Origin: JAAFIP01 sp031367325
GTDB lineage: Bacteria > Pseudomonadota > Gammaproteobacteria > Burkholderiales > Burkholderiaceae_C
NCBI GenBank assembly: GCA_031367325.1
Contig: JANLPQ010000032.1
Span: 1 to 64,000 of the forward strand
Reading direction: 5' to 3'
DNA length: 64,000 nucleotides
The position numbers and the translations under genes are program-made. The notes under the pieces were generated by a model. That model worked only from the letters and a program-made list of their open reading frames with translations, had not been told where the DNA came from and did no database searches. Of the stretch, positions 42,176 through 51,000 are shown piece by piece; positions within the stretch are counted from its first letter, which is position 1; each line of letters starts with the position of its first letter.

Positions 42176-42210
42176 AACTAGACGCAAATTTAGCCAGCAG
42201 CCTTAGCTTT

Positions 42211-42855
42211 ATGAAGCACATCACCTTTTACTTTGACTTCATCTCTCCCTATGCTTACCTTGCGTTTGAGCGTTTGCCTCTTGCCCTGCAAGGCTTGAGC
42301 TACCAAGTTACCTACAAGCCCGTGTTATTTGCCGCTATGCTGAACCACTATGGCCAGCTCGGCCCGGCAGAAATTGCGCCCAAGCGTACGTGGACCTACC
42401 GCCAAATGCAGTGGCTGGCCCGCGAACACGGCATTGCGTTGCAAGCACCTGCCAGCCATCCTTTTAACCCCATCAGCTTGCTGCGCTTAGCGCTGGCCTG
42501 CGGTGCAGATGGGGTATGCAACCGCTACGTGACCGAGACCATTTTTCGCCACGTGTGGACCAGCGGGCAAGAGGCTGGCGATACCGCAAGATTGGCCGCA
42601 TTAACAGCCCAGTTAAAACCCCAGCGCGCTATCAACGACGAGGCTGTGAAGCTAGAGCTAAAAGCCAACACCGACGCAGCCATTGCGGCAGGTGTATTTG
42701 GCGTGCCTAGCATGCAAGTGGGCAACGATGTGTTCTGGGGCTTGGATGCGTTGCCGATGTTGCGCCAACGCCTCATAAATGATCCGTGGTTCAGTCAATC
42801 AGATTGGTGCAATGCATCGGGGTTACCCGTAGGTGTGCATCGTAAATCCACATAA
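42211..42855 (+). CDS. 2-hydroxychromene-2-carboxylate isomerase/DsbA-like (GST kappa) protein
   Basis: A 214-residue thioredoxin-fold protein of the HCCA isomerase/GST-kappa group. It opens HITFYFDFISPYAYLAFERL, where the Ser of the SPYAYL turn takes the place of a DsbA cysteine, and has the helical insertion and the cis-Pro block GVFGVPSMQVGNDVFWGLD. The open frame extends 44 codons upstream over DUF1289, but the ATG at 42211 starts the recognisable fold. A glutathione-dependent isomerase acting on an aromatic breakdown product is the family role; the actual substrate is unknown. Confidence 0.9.
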   Translation: MKHITFYFDFISPYAYLAFERLPLALQGLSYQVTYKPVLFAAMLNHYGQLGPAEIAPKRTWTYRQMQWLAREHGIALQAPASHPFNPISLLRLALACGADGVCNRYVTETIFRHVWTSGQEAGDTARLAALTAQLKPQRAINDEAVKLELKANTDAAIAAGVFGVPSMQVGNDVFWGLDALPMLRQRLINDPWFSQSDWCNASGLPVGVHRKST

Positions 42856-42995
42856 CGAAAAAAAAGTCAAGGGTTGCTACTGATCTTGTAAGAAGTTGCA
42901 AAGTTTCATGTCAGGGCAGGGTCAGTGCCTCGCAGGATATTCAGGTCTTCGCATTCCGTCGGAATGTGACTTATTTCATTGAGGAGACTTGTCTT

Positions 42996-44675
42996 ATGGC
43001 AACAGCAGCAGCAGCGAATACCCCAATGACCGCGACCGAGAAGAAGGTAATTTTTGCTTCTTCGCTAGGTACGGTCTTTGAGTGGTATGACTTTTATTTG
43101 TACGGTTCATTGGCTGCGATTATTGCCAAACAGTTCTTCTCGGGTCTAGACCCTTCTGCGGCTTACATCTTTGCTTTGCTGGCTTTTGCAGCAGGCTTTT
43201 TGGTGCGTCCTTTCGGCGCGCTGGTATTTGGCCGCTTAGGCGACATGATTGGCCGTAAATACACCTTCTTGGTTACAATTTTGATCATGGGTGCAGCAAC
43301 ATTTATTGTTGGTTTGCTTCCTAATTACGCCACCATTGGCATTGCAGCGCCTGTGATTTTGGTCGCATTGCGTATGCTGCAAGGCTTGGCACTCGGCGGT
43401 GAATACGGTGGTGCGGCAACGTATGTGGCCGAGCATTCACCTCAAGGCAAGCGCGGCGCTTACACCGCTTGGATTCAAACCACGGCAACCCTAGGTTTGT
43501 TCCTGTCGCTGATGGTGATTCTGGGTGTGCGTACTGCAGTGGGCGAGGCAGCTTTTGCTGACTGGGGCTGGCGCGTACCGTTCTTGGTGTCGATTTTGTT
43601 GTTGGCTGTGTCGGTATGGATCCGCTTGAGTATGAACGAATCACCTGCTTTCCAAAAGATGAAGGCAGAGGGCAAAACATCCAAGGCACCATTGTCAGAA
43701 TCTTTTGGCCAGTGGAAAAATTTAAAGATCGTGATTTTGGCATTGCTAGGTTTGACCGCTGGTCAAGCCGTGGTGTGGTACACAGGCCAGTTCTACGCAC
43801 TGTTCTTCTTGACGACGATTGCAAAAGTCGACAGCACCACTGCTAACTTGTTGATTGCGGCGTCGCTGGTGATCGGTACGCCATTCTTCATCGTATTTGG
43901 CGCACTGTCTGACAAAATTGGTCGCAAGCCCATCATAATGCTAGGCTGTTTACTCGGCGCAGCAACTTACTTTACCGTGTTCCCGATGTTGATGGAATAT
44001 TCCAACCCAGGCTTGGCCAAAGCGCAAGCTACCTCTAATGTGACGGTAACTGCAGACCCTGCAACTTGCTCGTTCCAAGGCAGCCCTATCGCGCGCGAGA
44101 TCGACTTCAAGAGCTCTTGTGACCAAGCTAAACGCGTGTTGGCACAAAACTTCATTCCTTATAAGAATGTGGCTGCTCCCGCCGGTACGATTGCCAGCAT
44201 CACTATTGGCACAGCAACGATTGCTTCCTTGAACGCCACACTCAACGATAAAGCCAATGGTTTCTCTGCTGAAAGCGCCAAAGGCATCGCTGACTTCAAG
44301 AAAGCCGTATTAGAAGCTGCTAAAACCAGCGGCTTAACCGCCAAAGCCACTGATACAGCCATGAACAAAGGTATGGTCTTGGCTATATTGGTCTACCTCG
44401 TGATCTTGGTTACCATGGTCTACGGCCCGATTGCTGCCATGCTGGTAGAGATGTTCCCCACACGTATTCGCTACACGTCTATGAGTCTGCCTTACCACAT
44501 CGGTAACGGTTGGTTCGGCGGTTTGTTGCCAACCACCGCGTTTGCGATGGTGGCAGCCACTGGCGACATCTACTACGGTTTGTGGTACCCCGTCATTGTG
44601 GCGGCAGGCACCTTTATTATCGGCATGATCTTTATCAAAGAAACCAAAGACGTCGATATCTACGCTAACGACTAA
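42996..44675 (+). CDS. MFS transporter of the metabolite:H+ symporter (MHS) family with a large internal loop
   Basis: Major facilitator of the KgtP/ProP-like MHS group, 559 residues from the ATG at 42996 (GAGGAG upstream). Signatures include SLGTVFEWYDFYLYGSLAAI, RPFGALVFGRLGDMIGRKY and LALGGEYGGAATYVAEHSP. Between helices of the C-terminal half, about residues 340-460 form a hydrophilic Ala/Thr/Ser-rich insert with two cysteines (DPATCSFQG and FKSSCDQA), probably on the periplasmic side and possibly disulfide-linked. Such an insert occurs in a subset of longer MHS carriers. Substrate, probably an organic acid, is not known. A strong terminator follows. Confidence 0.92.
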   Translation: MATAAAANTPMTATEKKVIFASSLGTVFEWYDFYLYGSLAAIIAKQFFSGLDPSAAYIFALLAFAAGFLVRPFGALVFGRLGDMIGRKYTFLVTILIMGAATFIVGLLPNYATIGIAAPVILVALRMLQGLALGGEYGGAATYVAEHSPQGKRGAYTAWIQTTATLGLFLSLMVILGVRTAVGEAAFADWGWRVPFLVSILLLAVSVWIRLSMNESPAFQKMKAEGKTSKAPLSESFGQWKNLKIVILALLGLTAGQAVVWYTGQFYALFFLTTIAKVDSTTANLLIAASLVIGTPFFIVFGALSDKIGRKPIIMLGCLLGAATYFTVFPMLMEYSNPGLAKAQATSNVTVTADPATCSFQGSPIAREIDFKSSCDQAKRVLAQNFIPYKNVAAPAGTIASITIGTATIASLNATLNDKANGFSAESAKGIADFKKAVLEAAKTSGLTAKATDTAMNKGMVLAILVYLVILVTMVYGPIAAMLVEMFPTRIRYTSMSLPYHIGNGWFGGLLPTTAFAMVAATGDIYYGLWYPVIVAAGTFIIGMIFIKETKDVDIYAND

Positions 44676-44689
44676 TTATTAGTCGCACC

Positions 44690-44727
44690 TAAGGCTCCCG
44701 CTTGTTATGAGCGGGAGCCTTTTTTTA
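44690..44727 (+). terminator. Rho-independent terminator after MFS gene
   Basis: AAGGCTCCCGCT pairs with AGCGGGAGCCTT around an 8-base loop and runs into a T7 tract. Confidence 0.93.
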
Positions 44728-44799
44728 TGCAGCCGTGTGGATGGTGCATGTACCCTCATTGCGGTACAGTTTGATAGTCAATTGAAATTGGAGTTAATT

Positions 44800-44988
44800 A
44801 TGTGGAAAATTTTGCTAGGATTTATTTTGTTCGCAGGCTTGGGTTTGTTCATGATTTTTAAAGGCGGCGACAAAGTCGATATGAGCGGTGAGAAGCAAGA
44901 AACAGGCACCCACAGTGCTGCGCCCGCCGCTGCACCGGCTCCCGCAGCAACATCGTCTGCTGCAATGCCAGCATCAGCAGCTAAATAA
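44800..44988 (+). CDS. Small single-helix membrane protein
   Basis: From the ATG at 44800, preceded by TTGGAG, a 62-residue protein: one N-terminal membrane helix (WKILLGFILFAGLGLFMIF), a short charged stretch (KGGDKVDMSGEKQETG) and an Ala/Pro/Ser-rich tail. The longer open frame upstream crosses the terminator and is rejected. The function is unknown. It precedes the symporter operon by 36 bp. Confidence 0.7.
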   Translation: MWKILLGFILFAGLGLFMIFKGGDKVDMSGEKQETGTHSAAPAAAPAPAATSSAAMPASAAK

Positions 44989-45024
44989 TACTTAGCTTCG
45001 TCTGTACCGAACCTAGTCTATAGT

Positions 45025-45285
45025 ATGCCCCGCACAGCCCTTCAACACTGGGACGTAAACAAGCGCATTACCGTAGTGTTATTGTTGCTGTGGGGTGTCG
45101 TTAGTTTTGGGGTGCCTTACTTTGCCGTGGATTTGAGTTTTCAGTGGCTTGGCGCACCGTTTAGTTTTTGGATGACAGCGCAGGGCACCTTGTTGGTGTA
45201 TCTGGCTATCGTCGTGTGCTACGGCTTGGTGATGAACCATCTTGACGACAAGCTGGCCCAAGACAGCCCTGCTGGCCATGAGTAA
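45025..45285 (+). CDS. DUF4212 small subunit of sodium/solute symporter
   Basis: An 86-residue membrane protein with two hydrophobic helices (ITVVLLLLWGVVSFGVPYFA and MTAQGTLLVYLAIVVCYGLV) and the family pattern around LSFQWLGAPFSFWMTAQG. It is the usual partner of the large VC_2705-type sodium/solute symporter. Its last codons overlap the next gene by 8 bp, which implies coupled translation. Confidence 0.92.
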   Translation: MPRTALQHWDVNKRITVVLLLLWGVVSFGVPYFAVDLSFQWLGAPFSFWMTAQGTLLVYLAIVVCYGLVMNHLDDKLAQDSPAGHE

Positions 45286-47386
45286 TGCAGACCGCGATTT
45301 CAGTCGGCAGCTGCATAAAGTGTATGCGTGGTACACGCTAGGCGTCTTGTTATTCATTGCTCTTTTGGCCTGGCTTGAGAGCCGAGGTCTGCGCCGCGAA
45401 TGGATTGGCGCTAGCTTCTTGCTAGCCACTATTGCTGTGTATGCCACCATAGGCATTTTTTGCCGCACTACCGACACCAATGAATATTACGTGGCGGGTA
45501 GACGCATTCCAGCCATGTACAACGGCATGGCCATAGCTGCAGACTGGATGTCCGCTGCCTCCTTTGTAGGATTGGTGGGCACACTGTATTTGGGTGGCTA
45601 TGCCGGGCTGGCATTTATAGTGGGCTGGACGGGGGGCTTTTGCTTGGTGGCGCTGCTGATTGCTCCCTACTTAAGGCAATTCGGCCAATACACCATTGCT
45701 GATTTTTTTGCAGCACGTTATGGTGGGCGGGCTCCCAGAGTAATGGCAGCAGTTGCCGCTATTTTGTGCTCCTTTGTTTATTTAGTAGCACAAATTTATG
45801 CCATTGGTTTGATCAGTTCACGGCTGACAGGTATTGCGTTTGAGATTGGCATATTTTTAGGGCTGGGGGGGGTGCTGCTGTGCTCTTTTTTAGGCGGCAT
45901 GCGTGCCGTGACCTGGACACAAGTGGCGCAGTATATTTTGATGATTATTGCTTTTACCGTACCCGTGGTGTGGCTGTCTGTTAAGCAAACAGGCTCACCT
46001 GTTCCCCATATTTCTTATGGTCAACAACTAGGCAAAATTACGCAGCGCGAAGAAGTCTTGCTCCAAGATGCCGGTGAGCTGCAAGTGCGTGATTTTTATG
46101 CCCAACGCGTTGCACTGCTGACCAGCAAGCTGGCCCAGCCCGCGCAAGCTTTGGCACAAGACCGTAGCCTTGCTGCGCGCAGAATTGTTGATTTGAAAAC
46201 TGCTAATGCGCCTGTACGCGAGATCGCTGCAGCTGAACGCAGCCTTGCGCAGCTACCACGCGATGAAAAAAAAGCTATTGCCTTGTGGCAGCAAGCGAGA
46301 AGCGCAGCAGAGATTAAAGCTCGGCCCTTATCGGGTATGCCGCGGCATGTGCAGGCCTACGCGGGCAATGCGCAAGGTACGGCTGCAGAAAAAGAAATCT
46401 TTACGACTGCACGCAATAATTTCTTGGCGCTGATATTTTGCTTAATGGTGGGCACTGCCGGGCTGCCACACGTGCTGACCCGCTACTACACCACCTCCAG
46501 CGTGCGCCAGACGCGCAATGCAGCATCGTGGTCGCTGTTTTTCATTTTGATCATGTACTTGGCTATACCTGCGCTGGCGGTGCTGGTGAAGTACGAGGTT
46601 TTTCAAAATGTGGTGGGTTTACCGTTTGATAAATTGCCAGCCTGGATTGCGCAGTGGAGCAGGGTCGATGCCAGTTTAGTCTCTGTGACCGACATTAACC
46701 AAGATGGTGTGTTGCAGCTGGGCGAAATCACCCTTAGCAGCGATGTCATTATGCTGGCTATGCCAGAGATTGCAGGCTTGCCCTACGCCATAGCCGCATT
46801 GGTGGCGGCGGGTGGATTGGCGGCTGCACTGTCTACGGCAGACGGCTTATTGTTGACCATGGCCAGCGCGCTATCGCACGATTTGTACTACAAAATCATC
46901 GCACCCCAAGCCAATGCTACCAGCCGCGTTACCATGTCCAAAGTCTTGCTTTTGATTGTGGCTTTGATGGCGGCATACGCGGCGGCCCAAAAACCAGGCG
47001 ACATTGTATTTATGGTCACGGCAGCCTTTTCTTTGGCTGCGTCGATATTCTTCCCTGCGTTGGTGGCGGGTATCTTTTGGCGTGGGGCAACAGGATGGGG
47101 CGCTATAGCTGGCATGTGGGCTGGCTTGGGGGTTACGGCGTATTACATGGTGGCTAACCAGCCCTGGCTGCGCGTTGTTTTTGCAATTGAGACGCCTGTT
47201 GCGCTGTGGTGGGGTATCCAGCCTTTGGCGGCGGGCGTGTTTGGTGTGCCAGTGGGTGCAGCAGTGCTGTTCGCAGTGAGCCTGCTGACTTTTAGGTCGC
47301 ATGCGGCTACTGAGGCACTGGTCAATGAAATTCGTTTTGGCTTAGGCACCTCTGACGCTGTAACAGCGACAAGAATTCAAAAATGA
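45278..47386 (+). CDS. Sodium:solute symporter (VC_2705 family), large subunit
   Basis: A ~702-residue SSS-family transporter with about 13 membrane helices, acetate/pyruvate-carrier-like. Signatures: NEYYVAGRRIPAMYNGMAIA, ADWMSAASFVGLVGTLYLGG and GLAAALSTADGLLLTMASAL. Two hydrophilic insertions are notable. One of ~130 residues (GQQLGKITQREEVLLQDAGE onward, Ala/Gln/Arg-rich, helical) lies between helices in the middle. The other contains a perfect EF-hand loop, DINQDGVLQLGE. The start at 45278 overlaps the small subunit. Substrate is not determined; small carboxylates are usual. Confidence 0.92.
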   Translation: MSNADRDFSRQLHKVYAWYTLGVLLFIALLAWLESRGLRREWIGASFLLATIAVYATIGIFCRTTDTNEYYVAGRRIPAMYNGMAIAADWMSAASFVGLVGTLYLGGYAGLAFIVGWTGGFCLVALLIAPYLRQFGQYTIADFFAARYGGRAPRVMAAVAAILCSFVYLVAQIYAIGLISSRLTGIAFEIGIFLGLGGVLLCSFLGGMRAVTWTQVAQYILMIIAFTVPVVWLSVKQTGSPVPHISYGQQLGKITQREEVLLQDAGELQVRDFYAQRVALLTSKLAQPAQALAQDRSLAARRIVDLKTANAPVREIAAAERSLAQLPRDEKKAIALWQQARSAAEIKARPLSGMPRHVQAYAGNAQGTAAEKEIFTTARNNFLALIFCLMVGTAGLPHVLTRYYTTSSVRQTRNAASWSLFFILIMYLAIPALAVLVKYEVFQNVVGLPFDKLPAWIAQWSRVDASLVSVTDINQDGVLQLGEITLSSDVIMLAMPEIAGLPYAIAALVAAGGLAAALSTADGLLLTMASALSHDLYYKIIAPQANATSRVTMSKVLLLIVALMAAYAAAQKPGDIVFMVTAAFSLAASIFFPALVAGIFWRGATGWGAIAGMWAGLGVTAYYMVANQPWLRVVFAIETPVALWWGIQPLAAGVFGVPVGAAVLFAVSLLTFRSHAATEALVNEIRFGLGTSDAVTATRIQK

Positions 47387-47465
47387 ACCAGCTGTAGTTT
47401 TTGTGTGAAATTGCCGCTTTTGGAGGTCAAATGTGGTGTAATTTGCCAGCAAGTAACAAGACGAT

Positions 47466-47957
47466 ATGAAACACACAAAAACCGAGCTGGGTAGGCAAAC
47501 CTTTAAAGAGCACAGCTCCGCGATTAACGCGCGCCAGCGTTCGGCTTTCATCATGTTTGATGGTGTAAAAGACGACGCAATGATTCTTAAGTTGATGGCA
47601 GGCATGGGCCTTACTGTTGATGATATCCAGCATTTAGTGTCTTTGGGATTAATCGAAGAAGTAGGTGGTATGCAGACTGCAGCAGCTAGTACCAGCGTAG
47701 CCGCCAAACCAGCTACGGTTTCTGCCTCGGTGGCTGACAGCGCAGCACCTACCTTGACTGAGCAACAACTTTACCAGCGTGCATACCCCGTTGCAATTAA
47801 GCTTACCTCAGGGTTGGGCCTTCGCGGGTTTCGCTTAAATATGTCGGTAGAGGGCGCCTCTAGCTATGAAGACTTGCTGGCCGTAGCGCCCAAAATCAAA
47901 GAAGCCGTAGGCGACGAGAAATTTGCAGAGCTAGCGCGTGCACTCAAAGGTTTGTGA
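47466..47957 (+). CDS. Hypothetical protein, function unknown
   Basis: A 163-residue soluble protein I cannot assign to a named family. Residues ~1-75 are mixed (AFIMFDGVKDDAMILKLMAG then LTVDDIQHLVSLGLIEEVGG, possibly a small helical domain), followed by an Ala/Thr/Ser-rich linker (~residues 75-100). The C-terminal part is helical (QLYQRAYPVAIKLTSGLGLR, ending KFAELARALKGL). No membrane segment or signal peptide. It stands alone between the symporter and uvrA. Confidence 0.75.
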   Translation: MKHTKTELGRQTFKEHSSAINARQRSAFIMFDGVKDDAMILKLMAGMGLTVDDIQHLVSLGLIEEVGGMQTAAASTSVAAKPATVSASVADSAAPTLTEQQLYQRAYPVAIKLTSGLGLRGFRLNMSVEGASSYEDLLAVAPKIKEAVGDEKFAELARALKGL

Positions 47958-48065
47958 GCCTTAACGCTCCACAGCTTTTCAGCCTGTTTAAACAAGTCCT
48001 TAAACTTATGGCTCTAATAGCTTGTCATTAGAATCTTCGGGTTACCCAAACCAAAGAGTTCCACC

Positions 48066-51000
48066 ATGACGCAAGGCAGCATCCGCATCCGCGGCGCACG
48101 GCAACATAATCTTAAAAACCTCGACCTAGATATTCGCACGGGTGAACTGACCGTGGTCACTGGCCCTAGCGGGTCGGGCAAATCGTCTTTAGTGTTCGAC
48201 ACGCTGTTTGCCGAGGGCCAGCGCCGCTATGTAGAAACTTTCTCGGCCTACGCCCGCCAGTTTATGGACCGCATGGACAAACCTGCAGTAGACCGCGTGG
48301 ACGGTGTGCCGCCTGCTATTGCAATTGACCAAACCAATCCTGTGCGTTCGTCGCGCTCTACAGTGGGCACAATGACAGAGATCAACGACCACTTGAAGTT
48401 GTTGTTCGCTCGACTGGCTGATTTGTACGATTTGCAAACTGCATTACCTGTACAGCACGACACGGCAGAGACGATTTATACGCAGATGCTAGCGCGCGCC
48501 GGAGCGGGCGAGCTGCGCGTGGTGCTAACTTTTCCTGTAGAGCTGCCCATCAACACCAGCGCGGAAGAAGTAGCGCAATGGCTGTCGGCCAGCGGCTTTA
48601 CCCGTGTGCAGGCCGAGCGCGAGGTAGCTACGTCTTTAGGCACACGCAAAGTGCTGGACGTGGTGGCCGATAGGTTCAAACTACAAACCGCCGAAAAAGT
48701 ACGCGTGATGGAAGCTATTGAACTGGCGCTCAAACGCGGCAGTGGGCGGCTCATGGTGTATGTCATGGATGAAGATGGCGGCCCCGCCGCTGGGCCACCC
48801 CAAGGCGGGCAAGCCCCCATGGGTGGCAGCGCAGCACACGCAGTGGCAAGCGTGGAGGCAGGCAGCATCTGGAAATTTTCTACTGGCCTGCATTGCCCCG
48901 AGAGCGACATTCGCTACGCTCAACCCACACCTAGTTTGTTCTCGTTCAACTCCGCCAACGGTGCCTGCACCCAATGCAAAGGCTTTGGCCGTGTGATTGG
49001 CGTGGACTATGGTTTGGTCATCCCTAATGACAAACTTACTTTGCGCGCTGGCGCGATCAAGGTCATGCAAACGCCTGCTTGGCAAGAATGCCAAGACGAC
49101 TTAATGCGCCACGCCGAGAGCGCAGGCATACCGCGCGACACGCCGTGGAACAAACTGACACCCGAGCAAAAGCACTGGGTGATCGACGGCAACCCCAGCT
49201 ACAAAGAAGGCCAATGGGGCAAGATGTGGTACGGCGTAAAACGCTTTTTTGCCTATCTAGAAACCAAATCCTACAAAATGCATATTCGTGTGCTGCTGTC
49301 TAAATACCGCAGCTACACCACCTGCCCTGTGTGCAATGGCGCGCGGCTGAAAACCGATGCGCTAATTTGGCGCGTGGGCAGCAAGCAGCAAGCTGACATG
49401 GTCATGCTGCCTGCCAAACGCCTCATGCCTATGGGCGTGCAATGGACGCGACCGCAGCTAGAAGCCTTGCCCGGTCTGTGCCTGTTTGACCTGATGCAAC
49501 TGTCGATTGACAAGCTGCGACTATTTTTTGACACGCTGCAAGCAGAAACTAAATTAGACCGCGCCAGTGGCGATGCAGCGGCCAAGGACGGTAACGCACA
49601 GGCACTTAAGCTGCTGCTAGACGAAATTTGCACACGCCTGAAATACCTGTGCGACGTAGGCATTGGCTACCTCACGCTAGACCGCCAAAGCCGCACGCTG
49701 AGTGGCGGTGAGGTGCAGCGCATTAATTTGACGACTGCCCTTGGCACATCTCTAGTCAACACATTGTTCGTGCTAGACGAGCCCAGCATTGGCCTGCACC
49801 CACGCGATATGGACCGCATCACGCAGGCCATGCTGCGCCTGCGCGATGCAGGTAACACGCTGGTGGTGGTAGAGCACGACCCTGCGGTCATGCTGTCGGC
49901 AGACCGTGTGATCGACATGGGCCCCGGCCCTGGCGAGCGTGGGGGTGACATGGTGTTTGACGGCACGCCAGACCAGCTACGTGATGCACCTACGCTGACG
50001 GGTGACTACCTGGGTGGGCGCAAACAAATCGGCATGGGCTTTAAACGCTTGGTTAGCGACAACACGCCTCGCTTGATATTAGAAGGTGTGACTGAGCACA
50101 ACTTAAAAAACGTGTCGATTGAAATCCCGCTACAGCGCTTGGTGTGTGTTACAGGTGTCAGCGGCTCAGGCAAATCGTCGCTCATTCAAGACGTGTTGGC
50201 CCCCGCACTGATGCGCCATTTTGGCAAAGCTACTGAATCACCTGGCGCATTTGACCGCCTGCTAGGGGCAGAACAACTCAGCGATGTAGTGTTTGTAGAC
50301 CAGTCGCCGATTGGCAAAACCGCGCGGTCAAACCCCGCCAGCTACGTAGGCGCGTGGGACGCTGTGCGCGAGATTTTTGCCAACGCACCGCTGAGTAAAC
50401 AACGCAGCTATACCGCCAGCAAGTTTAGCTTTAACGGTGGCGATGGCCGCTGCCCTACGTGTGGCGGATCGGGTTTTGAGCATGTAGAGATGCAGTTTTT
50501 AAGCGACGTATATTTGCGCTGCCAAGACTGCGACGGCAAACGTTATCGGCCAGAAATTTTAGAAGTCAAAGTAGAGCGGCACGGCCAACACGTTAACGTA
50601 GCCGATGTGCTGAACCTGACCGTGAGCGAGGCTGCTAAGCTGTTTGCCAACGACCGCGACGTCATTCGCGCCCTGCAACCCATTGTGGATGTGGGGCTAG
50701 AGTATGTGAAGCTGGGCCAGCCTGTGCCCACACTGTCGGGTGGCGAGGCGCAACGCCTCAAACTGGCAGGCTACTTGGCTGATGCAGCTAAAAGCGCCAC
50801 CTCCAGCCGCCAAACTTTGGCCAACAAAGGCACGCTGTTTTTGTTTGACGAACCCACCACTGGCTTGCACTTTGAGGACATTAGCAAACTGATGCGCGCG
50901 CTGCGCAAGCTGATGGACGTAGGCCATTCGCTGCTGATTATTGAACACAATCTTGACGTTATCCGCTCTAGCGACTGGCTGATCGATCTTGGCCCTGAAG

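Noticed and set aside
42079..42210. N-terminal extension of the HCCA-isomerase frame
   Set aside because: It overlaps DUF1289 in another frame, is Arg/Gln-rich and precedes the natural start of the thioredoxin fold.
47958..48065. LexA box upstream of uvrA
   Set aside because: No CTGT-N8-ACAG or close variant was seen in this gap.
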